Part shown: piece after piece, positions 21,440-33,724 of the stretch
Position numbering within the stretch: position 1 is the stretch's first letter
How the letters are laid out: the number at the start of each line of letters is the position of its first letter
Source of the DNA: Pampus argenteus
Lineage: Eukaryota; Chordata; Actinopteri; Scombriformes; Stromateidae
Length of the DNA: 64,000 nt
Reading direction: 5' to 3'
Assembly (NCBI GenBank): GCA_036937835.1
Contig: CM072864.1
Coordinates: forward strand, 22,900,501 to 22,964,500
The notes under the pieces: model-generated
Database searches by the model: none
Seen by the model: only the letters and a program-made list of their open reading frames with translations
What the model was told of the DNA's origin: nothing
Made by a program: the position numbers and the translations under genes

Positions 21440-22493
21440 TCAACAAGTAACTGATTTTGAATGATTAGGACCAAAAAACTCACTTCTGAGAGCTTCCTGC
21501 AGCTTTTACTGTAACATTTGTTAAAAAATAGCTTTCTCTGGGCAAGAGAAGGCCAACACTGACAACTACAGTTTTTCTTAAACAAGGAGCAATATTTTCA
21601 ATCAAAACCATGTTTGCCATCAACAAGTAACTGATTTCTAATGATTAGGACCAAAAAACTCACTTCTGAGAGCTTCCTGCAGCTTTTACTGTAACATTTG
21701 TAAAAATAGCTTTCTCTGCGCGAGAGAAGGCCAAAACTGACAACTACAGTTTTTCTTAAACAAGGAGCAATATTTTCAATCAAAACCATGTTTGCCATCA
21801 ACAAGTAACTCATTTCTAATGATTAGGACCAAAAAACTCACTTCTGAGAGCTTCCTGCAGCTTTTACTGTAACATTAGTAAAAATAGCTTTCTCTCAGGC
21901 CAAAACTGACAACTACAGTTTTTCTCAAACAAGGAGCAATATTTTCAATCAAAACCATGTTTGCCATCAACAAGTAACTGATTTTGAATGATTAGGACCA
22001 AAAAACTCACTTCTGAGAGCTTCCTGCAGCTTTTACTGTAACATTTGTTAAAAAATAGCTTTCTCTGGGCAAGAGAAGGCCAACACTGACAACTACAGTT
22101 TTTCTTAAACAAGGAGCAATATTTTCAATCAAAACCATGTTTGCCATCAACAAGTAACTGATTTCTAATGATTAGGACCAAAAAACTCACTTCTGAGAGC
22201 TTCCTGCAGCTTTTACTGTAACATTTGTAAAAATAGCTTTCTCTGCGCGAGAGAAGGCCAAAACTGACAACTACAGTTTTTCTTAAACAAGGAGCAATAT
22301 TTTCAATCAAAACCATGTTTGCCATCAACAAGTAACTCATTTCTAATGATTAGGACCAAAAAACTCACTTCTGAGAGCTTCCTGCAGCTTTTACTGTAAC
22401 ATTAGTAAAAATAGCTTTCTCTCAGGCCAAAACTGACAACTACAATTTTTCTTAAACAAGGAGCAATATTTTCAATCAAAACCATGTGTGCCA
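21440..22493. repeat. 527-bp trimer HOR in tandem (E-D-J x2)
   Basis: E180+D178+J169 = 527 bp, copies 21440-21966 and 21967-22493. The class J of the first copy has CTACAGTTTTTCTCAAAC, that of the second CTACAATTTTTCTTAAAC. The same doublet with the same internal difference recurs at 24894-25947, 28346-29399 and 32671-33724, while 17641-18167 has a single E-D-J. Confidence 0.9.
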
Positions 22494-23011
22494 TCAACAA
22501 GTAACTGATTTCTAATGATTAGGACCAAAAAACTCACTTCTGAGAGCTTCCTGCAGCTTTTACTGTAACATTTGTAAAAATAGCTTTCTCTCAGGCCAAA
22601 ACTGACAACTACAGTTTTTCTCAAACAAGGAGCAATATTTTCAATCAAAACCATGTTTGCCATCAACAAGTAACTGATTTTGAATGATTAGGACCAAAAA
22701 ACTCACTTCTGAGAGCTTCCTGCAGCTTTTACTGTAACATTTGTTAAAAAATAGCTTTCTCTGGGCAAGAGAAGGCCAACACTGACAACCACAGTTTTTC
22801 TTAAACAAGGAGCAATATTTTCAATCAAAACCATGTTTGCCATCAACAAGTAACTGATTTCTAATGATTAGGACCAAAAAACTCACTTCTGAGAGCTTCC
22901 TGCAGCTTTTACTGTAACATTTGTAAAAATAGCTTTCTCTCAGGCCAAAACTGACAACTACAGTTTTTCTTAAACAAGGAGCAATATTTTCAATCAAAAC
23001 CATGTTTGCCA
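22494..23011. repeat. B-E-B run entering the 3.3-kb HOR
   Basis: Three units (169+180+169 = 518 bp): B with TCTCAAAC, E with GACAACCACAG, and B. It corresponds to 16098-16615, 19897-20414, 31128-31645 and 33725-34242. The 54794-55311 copy is the same except that its class E has GACAACTACAG. Confidence 0.85.
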
Positions 23012-26000
23012 TCAACAAGTAACTGATTTCTAATGATTAGGACCAAAAAACTCACTTCTGAGAGCTTCCTGCAGCTTTTACTGTAACATTTGTGAAAATA
23101 GCTTTCTCTCAGGCCAAAACTGACAACTACAGTTTTTCTCAAACAAGGAGCAATATTTTCAATCAAAACCATGTTTGCCATCAACAAGTAACTGATTTCT
23201 AATGATTAGGACCAAAAAACTCACTTCTGAGAGCTTCCTGCAGCTTTTACTGTAACATTTGTAAAAATAGCTTTCTCTCAGGCCAAAACTGACAACTACA
23301 GTTTTTCTCAAACAAGGAGCAATATTTTCAATCAAAACCATGTTTGCCATCAACAAGTAACTGATTTTGAATGATTAGGACCAAAAAACTCACTTCTGAG
23401 AGCTTCCTGCAGCTTTTACTGTAACATTTGTTAAAAAATAGCTTTCTCTGGGCAAGAGAAGGCCAACACTGACAACCACAGTTTTTCTTAAACAAGGAGC
23501 AATATTTTCAATCAAAACCATGTTTGCCATCAACAAGTAACTGATTTCTAATGATTAGGACCAAAAAACTCACTTCTGAGAGCTTCCTGCAGCTTTTACT
23601 GTAACATTTGTAAAAATAGCTTTCTCTCAGGCCAAAACTGACAACTACAGTTTTTCTTAAACAAGGAGCAATATTTTCAATCAAAACCATGTTTGCCATC
23701 AACAAGTAACTGATTTCTAATGATTAGGACCAAAAAACTCACTTCTGAGAGCTTCCTGCAGCTTTTACTGTAACATTTGTAAAAATAGCTTTCTCTCAGC
23801 CCAAAACTGACAACTACAGTTTTTCTTAAACAAGGAGCAATATTTTCAATCAAAACCATGTTTGCCATCAACAAGTAACTGATTTCTAATGATTAGGACC
23901 AAAAAACTCACTTCTGAGAGCTTCCTGCAGCTTTTACTGTAACATTTGCAAAAATAGCTTTCTCTCAGGCCAAAACTGACAACTACAGTTTTTCTTAAAC
24001 AAGGAGCAATATTTTCAATCAAAACCTCTGTGTGCCATCAACAAGTAACTGATTTCTAATGATTAGGACCACAAAACTCACTTCTGAGAGCTTCCTGCAG
24101 CTTTTACTGTAACATTTGTTAAAAAATTGCTTTCTCTGGGCAAGAGAAGGCCAACACTGACAACTACAGTTTTTCTTAAACAAGGAGCAATATTTTCAAT
24201 CAAAACCATGTTTGCCATCAACAAGTAACTGATTTCTAATGGTTAGGACCAAAAAACTCACTTCTGAGAGCTTCCTGCAGCTTTTACTGTAACATTTGTA
24301 AAAATAGCTTTCTCTCAGGCCAAAACTGACAACTACAGTTTTTCTTAAACAAGGAGCAATATTTTCAATCAAAACCATGTTTGCCATCAACAAGTAACTG
24401 ATTTCTAATGATTAGGACCAAAAAACTCACTTCTGAGAGCTTCCTGCAGCTTTTACTGTAACATTTGTAAAAATAGCTTTCTCTCAGGCCAAAACTGACA
24501 ACTACAGTTTTTCTTAAACAAGGAGCAATATTTTCAATCAAAACCATGTTTGCCATCAACAAGTAACTGATTTCTAATGATTAGGACCAAAAAACTCACT
24601 TCTGAGAGCTTCCTGCAGCTTTTACTGTAACATTTGTGAAAATAGCTTTCTCTCAGGCCAAAACTGACAACTACAGTTTTTCTCAAACAAGGAGCAATAT
24701 TTTCAATCAAAACCATGTTTGCCATCAACAAGTAACTGATTTCTAATGATTAGGACCAAAAAACTCACTTCTGAGAGCTTCCTGCAGCTTTTACTGTAAC
24801 ATTTGTAAAAATAGCTTTCTCTCAGGCCAAAACTGACAACTACAGTTTTTCTCAAACAAGGAGCAATATTTTCAATCAAAACCATGTTTGCCATCAACAA
24901 GTAACTGATTTTGAATGATTAGGACCAAAAAACTCACTTCTGAGAGCTTCCTGCAGCTTTTACTGTAACATTTGTTAAAAAATAGCTTTCTCTGGGCAAG
25001 AGAAGGCCAACACTGACAACTACAGTTTTTCTTAAACAAGGAGCAATATTTTCAATCAAAACCATGTTTGCCATCAACAAGTAACTGATTTCTAATGATT
25101 AGGACCAAAAAACTCACTTCTGAGAGCTTCCTGCAGCTTTTACTGTAACATTTGTAAAAATAGCTTTCTCTGCGCGAGAGAAGGCCAAAACTGACAACTA
25201 CAGTTTTTCTTAAACAAGGAGCAATATTTTCAATCAAAACCATGTTTGCCATCAACAAGTAACTCATTTCTAATGATTAGGACCAAAAAACTCACTTCTG
25301 AGAGCTTCCTGCAGCTTTTACTGTAACATTAGTAAAAATAGCTTTCTCTCAGGCCAAAACTGACAACTACAGTTTTTCTCAAACAAGGAGCAATATTTTC
25401 AATCAAAACCATGTTTGCCATCAACAAGTAACTGATTTTGAATGATTAGGACCAAAAAACTCACTTCTGAGAGCTTCCTGCAGCTTTTACTGTAACATTT
25501 GTTAAAAAATAGCTTTCTCTGGGCAAGAGAAGGCCAACACTGACAACTACAGTTTTTCTTAAACAAGGAGCAATATTTTCAATCAAAACCATGTTTGCCA
25601 TCAACAAGTAACTGATTTCTAATGATTAGGACCAAAAAACTCACTTCTGAGAGCTTCCTGCAGCTTTTACTGTAACATTTGTAAAAATAGCTTTCTCTGC
25701 GCGAGAGAAGGCCAAAACTGACAACTACAGTTTTTCTTAAACAAGGAGCAATATTTTCAATCAAAACCATGTTTGCCATCAACAAGTAACTCATTTCTAA
25801 TGATTAGGACCAAAAAACTCACTTCTGAGAGCTTCCTGCAGCTTTTACTGTAACATTAGTAAAAATAGCTTTCTCTCAGGCCAAAACTGACAACTACAAT
25901 TTTTCTTAAACAAGGAGCAATATTTTCAATCAAAACCATGTGTGCCATCAACAAGTAACTGATTTCTAATGATTAGGACCAAAAAACTCACTTCTGAGAG

Positions 26001-26294
26001 CTTCCTGCAGCTTTTACTGTAACATTTGTAAAAATTGCTTTCTCTCAGGCCAAAACTGACAACTACAGTTTTTCTTAAACAAGGAGCAATATTTTCAATC
26101 AAAACCATGTGTGCCATCAACAAGTAACTGATTTCTAATGATTAGGACCAAAAAACTCACTTCTGAGAGCTTCCTGCAGCTTTTACTGTAACATTTGTAA
26201 AAATAGCTTTGTCTGGGCGAGAGAAGGCCAAAACTGACAACTACAGTTTTTCTTAAACAAGGAGCAATATTTTCAATCAAAACCATGTTTGCCA
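23012..26294. repeat. 3.28-kb HOR, copy 1
   Basis: The 3283-bp block runs G, B, E, B, B, a 170-bp unit with TTTGCAAAAATAG and CCTCTGTGTGCC, A (CCACAAAAC), B (AATGGTTAGG), B, G, B, then E-D-J twice, H-like, C. The register repeats at 26295. A private change, CTCAGCCCAAAACTG, lies near 23800. The block lacks one class B unit present in copy 2 (27839-28007). Confidence 0.88.
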
Positions 26295-29200
26295 TCAACA
26301 AGTAACTGATTTCTAATGATTAGGACCAAAAAACTCACTTCTGAGAGCTTCCTGCAGCTTTTACTGTAACATTTGTGAAAATAGCTTTCTCTCAGGCCAA
26401 AACTGACAACTACAGTTTTTCTCAAACAAGGAGCAATATTTTCAATCAAAACCATGTTTGCCATCAACAAGTAACTGATTTCTAATGATTAGGACCAAAA
26501 AACTCACTTCTGAGAGCTTCCTGCAGCTTTTACTGTAACATTTGTAAAAATAGCTTTCTCTCAGGCCAAAACTGACAACTACAGTTTTTCTCAAACAAGG
26601 AGCAATATTTTCAATCAAAACCATGTTTGCCATCAACAAGTAACTGATTTTGAATGATTAGGACCAAAAAACTCACTTCTGAGAGCTTCCTGCAGCTTTT
26701 ACTGTAACATTTGTTAAAAAATAGCTTTCTCTGGGCAAGAGAAGGCCAACACTGACAACCACAGTTTTTCTTAAACAAGGAGCAATATTTTCAATCAAAA
26801 CCATGTTTGCCATCAACAAGTAACTGATTTCTAATGATTAGGACCAAAAAACTCACTTCTGAGAGCTTCCTGCAGCTTTTACTGTAACATTTGTAAAAAT
26901 AGCTTTCTCTCAGGCCAAAACTGACAACTACAGTTTTTCTTAAACAAGGAGCAATATTTTCAATCAAAACCATGTTTGCCATCAACAAGTAACTGATTTC
27001 TAATGATTAGGACCAAAAAACTCACTTCTGAGAGCTTCCTGCAGCTTTTACTGTAACATTTGTAAAAATAGCTTTCTCTCAGGCCAAAACTGACAACTAC
27101 AGTTTTTCTTAAACAAGGAGCAATATTTTCAATCAAAACCATGTTTGCCATCAACAAGTAACTGATTTCTAATGATTAGGACCAAAAAACTCACTTCTGA
27201 GAGCTTCCTGCAGCTTTTACTGTAACATTTGCAAAAATAGCTTTCTCTCAGGCCAAAACTGACAACTACAGTTTTTCTTAAACAAGGAGCAATATTTTCA
27301 ATCAAAACCTCTGTGTGCCATCAACAAGTAACTGATTTCTAATGATTAGGACCACAAAACTCACTTCTGAGAGCTTCCTGCAGCTTTTACTGTAACATTT
27401 GTTAAAAAATTGCTTTCTCTGGGCAAGAGAAGGCCAACACTGACAACTACAGTTTTTCTTAAACAAGGAGCAATATTTTCAATCAAAACCATGTTTGCCA
27501 TCAACAAGTAACTGATTTCTAATGGTTAGGACCAAAAAACTCACTTCTGAGAGCTTCCTGCAGCTTTTACTGTAACATTTGTAAAAATAGCTTTCTCTCA
27601 GGCCAAAACTGACAACTACAGTTTTTCTTAAACAAGGAGCAATATTTTCAATCAAAACCATGTTTGCCATCAACAAGTAACTGATTTCTAATGATTAGGA
27701 CCAAAAAACTCACTTCTGAGAGCTTCCTGCAGCTTTTACTGTAACATTTGTAAAAATAGCTTTCTCTCAGGCCAAAACTGACAACTACAGTTTTTCTTAA
27801 ACAAGGAGCAATATTTTCAATCAAAACCATGTGTGCCATCAACAAGTAACTGATTTCTAATGATTAGGACCAAAAAACTCACTTCTGAGAGCTTCCTGCA
27901 GCTTTTACTGTAACATTTGTAAAAATAGCTTTCTCTCAGGCCAAAACTGACAACTACAGTTTTTCTTAAACAAGGAGCAATATTTTCAATCAAAACCATG
28001 TTTGCCATCAACAAGTAACTGATTTCTAATGATTAGGACCAAAAAACTCACTTCTGAGAGCTTCCTGCAGCTTTTACTGTAACATTTGTGAAAATAGCTT
28101 TCTCTCAGGCCAAAACTGACAACTACAGTTTTTCTCAAACAAGGAGCAATATTTTCAATCAAAACCATGTTTGCCATCAACAAGTAACTGATTTCTAATG
28201 ATTAGGACCAAAAAACTCACTTCTGAGAGCTTCCTGCAGCTTTTACTGTAACATTTGTAAAAATAGCTTTCTCTCAGGCCAAAACTGACAACTACAGTTT
28301 TTCTCAAACAAGGAGCAATATTTTCAATCAAAACCATGTTTGCCATCAACAAGTAACTGATTTTGAATGATTAGGACCAAAAAACTCACTTCTGAGAGCT
28401 TCCTGCAGCTTTTACTGTAACATTTGTTAAAAAATAGCTTTCTCTGGGCAAGAGAAGGCCAACACTGACAACTACAGTTTTTCTTAAACAAGGAGCAATA
28501 TTTTCAATCAAAACCATGTTTGCCATCAACAAGTAACTGATTTCTAATGATTAGGACCAAAAAACTCACTTCTGAGAGCTTCCTGCAGCTTTTACTGTAA
28601 CATTTGTAAAAATAGCTTTCTCTGCGCGAGAGAAGGCCAAAACTGACAACTACAGTTTTTCTTAAACAAGGAGCAATATTTTCAATCAAAACCATGTTTG
28701 CCATCAACAAGTAACTCATTTCTAATGATTAGGACCAAAAAACTCACTTCTGAGAGCTTCCTGCAGCTTTTACTGTAACATTAGTAAAAATAGCTTTCTC
28801 TCAGGCCAAAACTGACAACTACAGTTTTTCTCAAACAAGGAGCAATATTTTCAATCAAAACCATGTTTGCCATCAACAAGTAACTGATTTTGAATGATTA
28901 GGACCAAAAAACTCACTTCTGAGAGCTTCCTGCAGCTTTTACTGTAACATTTGTTAAAAAATAGCTTTCTCTGGGCAAGAGAAGGCCAACACTGACAACT
29001 ACAGTTTTTCTTAAACAAGGAGCAATATTTTCAATCAAAACCATGTTTGCCATCAACAAGTAACTGATTTCTAATGATTAGGACCAAAAAACTCACTTCT
29101 GAGAGCTTCCTGCAGCTTTTACTGTAACATTTGTAAAAATAGCTTTCTCTGCGCGAGAGAAGGCCAAAACTGACAACTACAGTTTTTCTTAAACAAGGAG

Positions 29201-29746
29201 CAATATTTTCAATCAAAACCATGTTTGCCATCAACAAGTAACTCATTTCTAATGATTAGGACCAAAAAACTCACTTCTGAGAGCTTCCTGCAGCTTTTAC
29301 TGTAACATTAGTAAAAATAGCTTTCTCTCAGGCCAAAACTGACAACTACAATTTTTCTTAAACAAGGAGCAATATTTTCAATCAAAACCATGTGTGCCAT
29401 CAACAAGTAACTGATTTCTAATGATTAGGACCAAAAAACTCACTTCTGAGAGCTTCCTGCAGCTTTTACTGTAACATTTGTAAAAATTGCTTTCTCTCAG
29501 GCCAAAACTGACAACTACAGTTTTTCTTAAACAAGGAGCAATATTTTCAATCAAAACCATGTGTGCCATCAACAAGTAACTGATTTCTAATGATTAGGAC
29601 CAAAAAACTCACTTCTGAGAGCTTCCTGCAGCTTTTACTGTAACATTTGTAAAAATAGCTTTGTCTGGGCGAGAGAAGGCCAAAACTGACAACTACAGTT
29701 TTTCTTAAACAAGGAGCAATATTTTCAATCAAAACCATGTTTGCCA
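26295..29746. repeat. 3.45-kb HOR, copy 2 (+1 monomer)
   Basis: The order matches 23012-26294 with one added 169-bp class B unit: the offset is 3283 bp up to 27670 and 3452 bp from 28008. The neighbouring class B ends in GTGTGCC here and GTTTGCC in copy 1, placing the exchange there. Rare markers TTTGCAAAAATAG, CCTCTGTGTG and AATGGTTAGG are retained. Confidence 0.88.
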
Positions 29747-32670
29747 TCAACAAGTAACTGATTTCTAATGATTAGGACCAAAAAACTCACTTCTGAGAGC
29801 TTCCTGCAGCTTTTACTGTAACATTTGTAAAAATAGCTTTCTCTCAGGCCAAAACTGACAACTACAGTTTTTCTTAAACAAGGAGCAATATTTTCAATCA
29901 AAACCATGTTTGCCATCAACAAGTAACTGATTTCTAATGATTAGGACCAAAAAACTCACTTCTGAGAGCTTCCTGCAGCTTTTACTGTAACATTTGTGAA
30001 AATAGCTTTCTCTCAGGCCAAAACTGACAACTACAGTTTTTCTCAAACAAGGAGCAATATTTTCAATCAAAACCATGTTTGCCATCAACAAGTAACTGAT
30101 TTCTAATGATTAGGACCAAAAAACTCACTTCTGAGAGCTTCCTGCAGCTTTTACTGTAACATTTGTAAAAATTGCTTTCTCTGAGGCTAAAACTGACAAC
30201 TACAGTTTTTCTTAAACAAGGAGCAATATTTTCAATCAAAACCATGTTTGCCATCAACAAGTAACTGATTTCTAATGATTAGGACCAAAAAACTCACTTC
30301 TAAGAGGCTTCCTGCAGCTTTTACTGTAACATTTGTAAAAATAGCTTTGTCTGGGCGAGAGAAGGCCAAAACTGACAACTACAGTTTTTCTTAAACAAGG
30401 AGCAATATTTTCAATCAAAACCATGTTTGCCATCAACAAGTAACTGATTTCTAATGCTTAGGACCAAAAAACTCACTTCTGAGAGCTTCCTGCAGCTTTT
30501 ACTGTAACATTTGTGAAAATAGCTTTCTCTCAGGCCAAAACTGACAACTACAGTTTTTCTCAAACAAGGAGCAATATTTTCAATCAAAACCATGTTTGCC
30601 ATCAACAAGTAACTGATTTCTAATGATTAGGACCAAAAAATTCACTTCTGAGAGCTTCCTGCAGCTTTTACTGTAACATTTGTAAAAAATAGCTTTGTCT
30701 GGGCGAGAGAAGGCCAAAACTGACAACTACAGTTTTTCTTAAACAAGGAGCAATATTTTCAATCAAAACCATGTTTGCCATCAACAAGTAACTGATTTTG
30801 AATGATTAGGACCAAAAAACTCACTTCTGAGAGCTTCCTGCAGCTTTTACTGTAACATTTGTAAAAATAGCTTTCTCTGCGCGAGAGAAGGCCAAAACTG
30901 ACAACTACAGTTTTTCTTAAACAAGGAGCAATATTTTCAATCAAAACCATGTTTGCCATCAACAAGTAACTCATTTCTAATGATTAGGACCAAAAAACTC
31001 ACTTCTGAGAGCTTCCTGCAGCTTTTACTGTAACATTAGTAAAAATAGCTTTCTCTCAGGCCAAAACTGACAACTACAATTTTTCTTAAACAAGGAGCAA
31101 TATTTTCAATCAAAACCATGTGTGCCATCAACAAGTAACTGATTTCTAATGATTAGGACCAAAAAACTCACTTCTGAGAGCTTCCTGCAGCTTTTACTGT
31201 AACATTTGTAAAAATAGCTTTCTCTCAGGCCAAAACTGACAACTACAGTTTTTCTCAAACAAGGAGCAATATTTTCAATCAAAACCATGTTTGCCATCAA
31301 CAAGTAACTGATTTTAAATGATTAGGACCAAAAAACTCACTTCTGAGAGCTTCCTGCAGCTTTTACTGTAACATTTGTTAAAAAATAGCTTTCTCTGGGC
31401 AAGAGAAGGCCAACACTGACAACCACAGTTTTTCTTAAACAAGGAGCAATATTTTCAATCAAAACCATGTTTGCCATCAACAAGTAACTGATTTCTAATG
31501 ATTAGGACCAAAAAACTCACTTCTGAGAGCTTCCTGCAGCTTTTACTGTAACATTTGTAAAAATAGCTTTCTCTCAGGCCAAAACTGACAACTACAGTTT
31601 TTCTTAAACAAGGAGCAATATTTTCAATCAAAACCATGTTTGCCATCAACAAGTAACTGATTTCTAATGATTAGGACCAAAAAACTCACTTCTGAGAGCT
31701 TCCTGCAGCTTTTACTGTAACATTTGTGAAAATAGCTTTCTCTCAGGCCAAAACTGACAACTACAGTTTTTCTCAAACAAGGAGCAATATTTTCAATCAA
31801 AACCATGTTTGCCATCAACAAGTAACTGATTTCTAATGATTAGGACCAAAAAACTCACTTCTGAGAGCTTCCTGCAGCTTTTACTGTAACATTTGTAAAA
31901 ATAGCTTTCTCTCAGGCCAAAACTGACAACTACAGTTTTTCTCAAACAAGGAGCAATATTTTCAATCAAAACCATGTTTGCCATCAACAAGTAACTGATT
32001 TTGAATGATTAGGACCAAAAAACTCACTTCTGAGAGCTTCCTGCAGCTTTTACTGTAACATTTGTTAAAAAATAGCTTTCTCTGGGCAAGAGAAGGCCAA
32101 CACTGACAACCACAGTTTTTCTTAAACAAGGAGCAATATTTTCAATCAAAACCATGTTTGCCATCAACAAGTAACTGATTTCTAATGATTAGGACCAAAA
32201 AACTCACTTCTGAGAGCTTCCTGCAGCTTTTACTGTAACATTTGTAAAAATAGCTTTCTCTCAGGCCAAAACTGACAACTACAGTTTTTCTTAAACAAGG
32301 AGCAATATTTTCAATCAAAACCATGTTTGCCATCAACAAGTAACTGATTTCTAATGATTAGGACCAAAAAACTCACTTCTGAGAGCTTCCTGCAGCTTTT
32401 ACTGTAACATTTGTGAAAATAGCTTTCTCTCAGGCCAAAACTGACAACTACAGTTTTTCTCAAACAAGGAGCAATATTTTCAATCAAAACCATGTTTGCC
32501 ATCAACAAGTAACTGATTTCTAATGATTAGGACCAAAAAACTCACTTCTGAGAGCTTCCTGCAGCTTTTACTGTAACATTTGTAAAAATAGCTTTCTCTC
32601 AGGCCAAAACTGACAACTACAGTTTTTCTCAAACAAGGAGCAATATTTTCAATCAAAACCATGTTTGCCA
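29747..32670. repeat. Third beta unit (matches 18515-21439)
   Basis: The order is B, G, H (GAGGCTAAAAC at 30085), C+1 (TCTAAGAGGCTTCC at 30254), G, 179-bp C-like, D, J, B, E-B-G-B twice. It corresponds to 18515-21439 at offset 11232, then 11231 after the A7/A6 difference. Private changes here are AATGCTTAGG (30457) and GATTTTAAATG (31316), while TTACGACC and AATATATTC of the other copy are absent. The two therefore diverged after the duplication. Confidence 0.88.
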
Positions 32671-33724
32671 TCAACAAGTAACTGATTTTGAATGATTAGG
32701 ACCAAAAAACTCACTTCTGAGAGCTTCCTGCAGCTTTTACTGTAACATTTGTTAAAAAATAGCTTTCTCTGGGCAAGAGAAGGCCAACACTGACAACTAC
32801 AGTTTTTCTTAAACAAGGAGCAATATTTTCAATCAAAACCATGTTTGCCATCAACAAGTAACTGATTTCTAATGATTAGGACCAAAAAACTCACTTCTGA
32901 GAGCTTCCTGCAGCTTTTACTGTAACATTTGTAAAAATAGCTTTCTCTGCGCGAGAGAAGGCCAAAACTGACAACTACAGTTTTTCTTAAACAAGGAGCA
33001 ATATTTTCAATCAAAACCATGTTTGCCATCAACAAGTAACTCATTTCTAATGATTAGGACCAAAAAACTCACTTCTGAGAGCTTCCTGCAGCTTTTACTG
33101 TAACATTAGTAAAAATAGCTTTCTCTCAGGCCAAAACTGACAACTACAGTTTTTCTCAAACAAGGAGCAATATTTTCAATCAAAACCATGTTTGCCATCA
33201 ACAAGTAACTGATTTTGAATGATTAGGACCAAAAAACTCACTTCTGAGAGCTTCCTGCAGCTTTTACTGTAACATTTGTTAAAAAATAGCTTTCTCTGGG
33301 CAAGAGAAGGCCAACACTGACAACTACAGTTTTTCTTAAACAAGGAGCAATATTTTCAATCAAAACCATGTTTGCCATCAACAAGTAACTGATTTCTAAT
33401 GATTAGGACCAAAAAACTCACTTCTGAGAGCTTCCTGCAGCTTTTACTGTAACATTTGTAAAAATAGCTTTCTCTGCGCGAGAGAAGGCCAAAACTGACA
33501 ACTACAGTTTTTCTTAAACAAGGAGCAATATTTTCAATCAAAACCATGTTTGCCATCAACAAGTAACTCATTTCTAATGATTAGGACCAAAAAACTCACT
33601 TCTGAGAGCTTCCTGCAGCTTTTACTGTAACATTAGTAAAAATAGCTTTCTCTCAGGCCAAAACTGACAACTACAATTTTTCTTAAACAAGGAGCAATAT
33701 TTTCAATCAAAACCATGTGTGCCA
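32671..33724. repeat. 527-bp trimer HOR in tandem (E-D-J x2), fourth occurrence
   Basis: This is the same E-D-J doublet, with the same CAG and CAA difference between its two J units, as at 21440-22493 (offset 11231). Its presence in all four places shows the doublet formed before the larger duplications. Confidence 0.88.
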
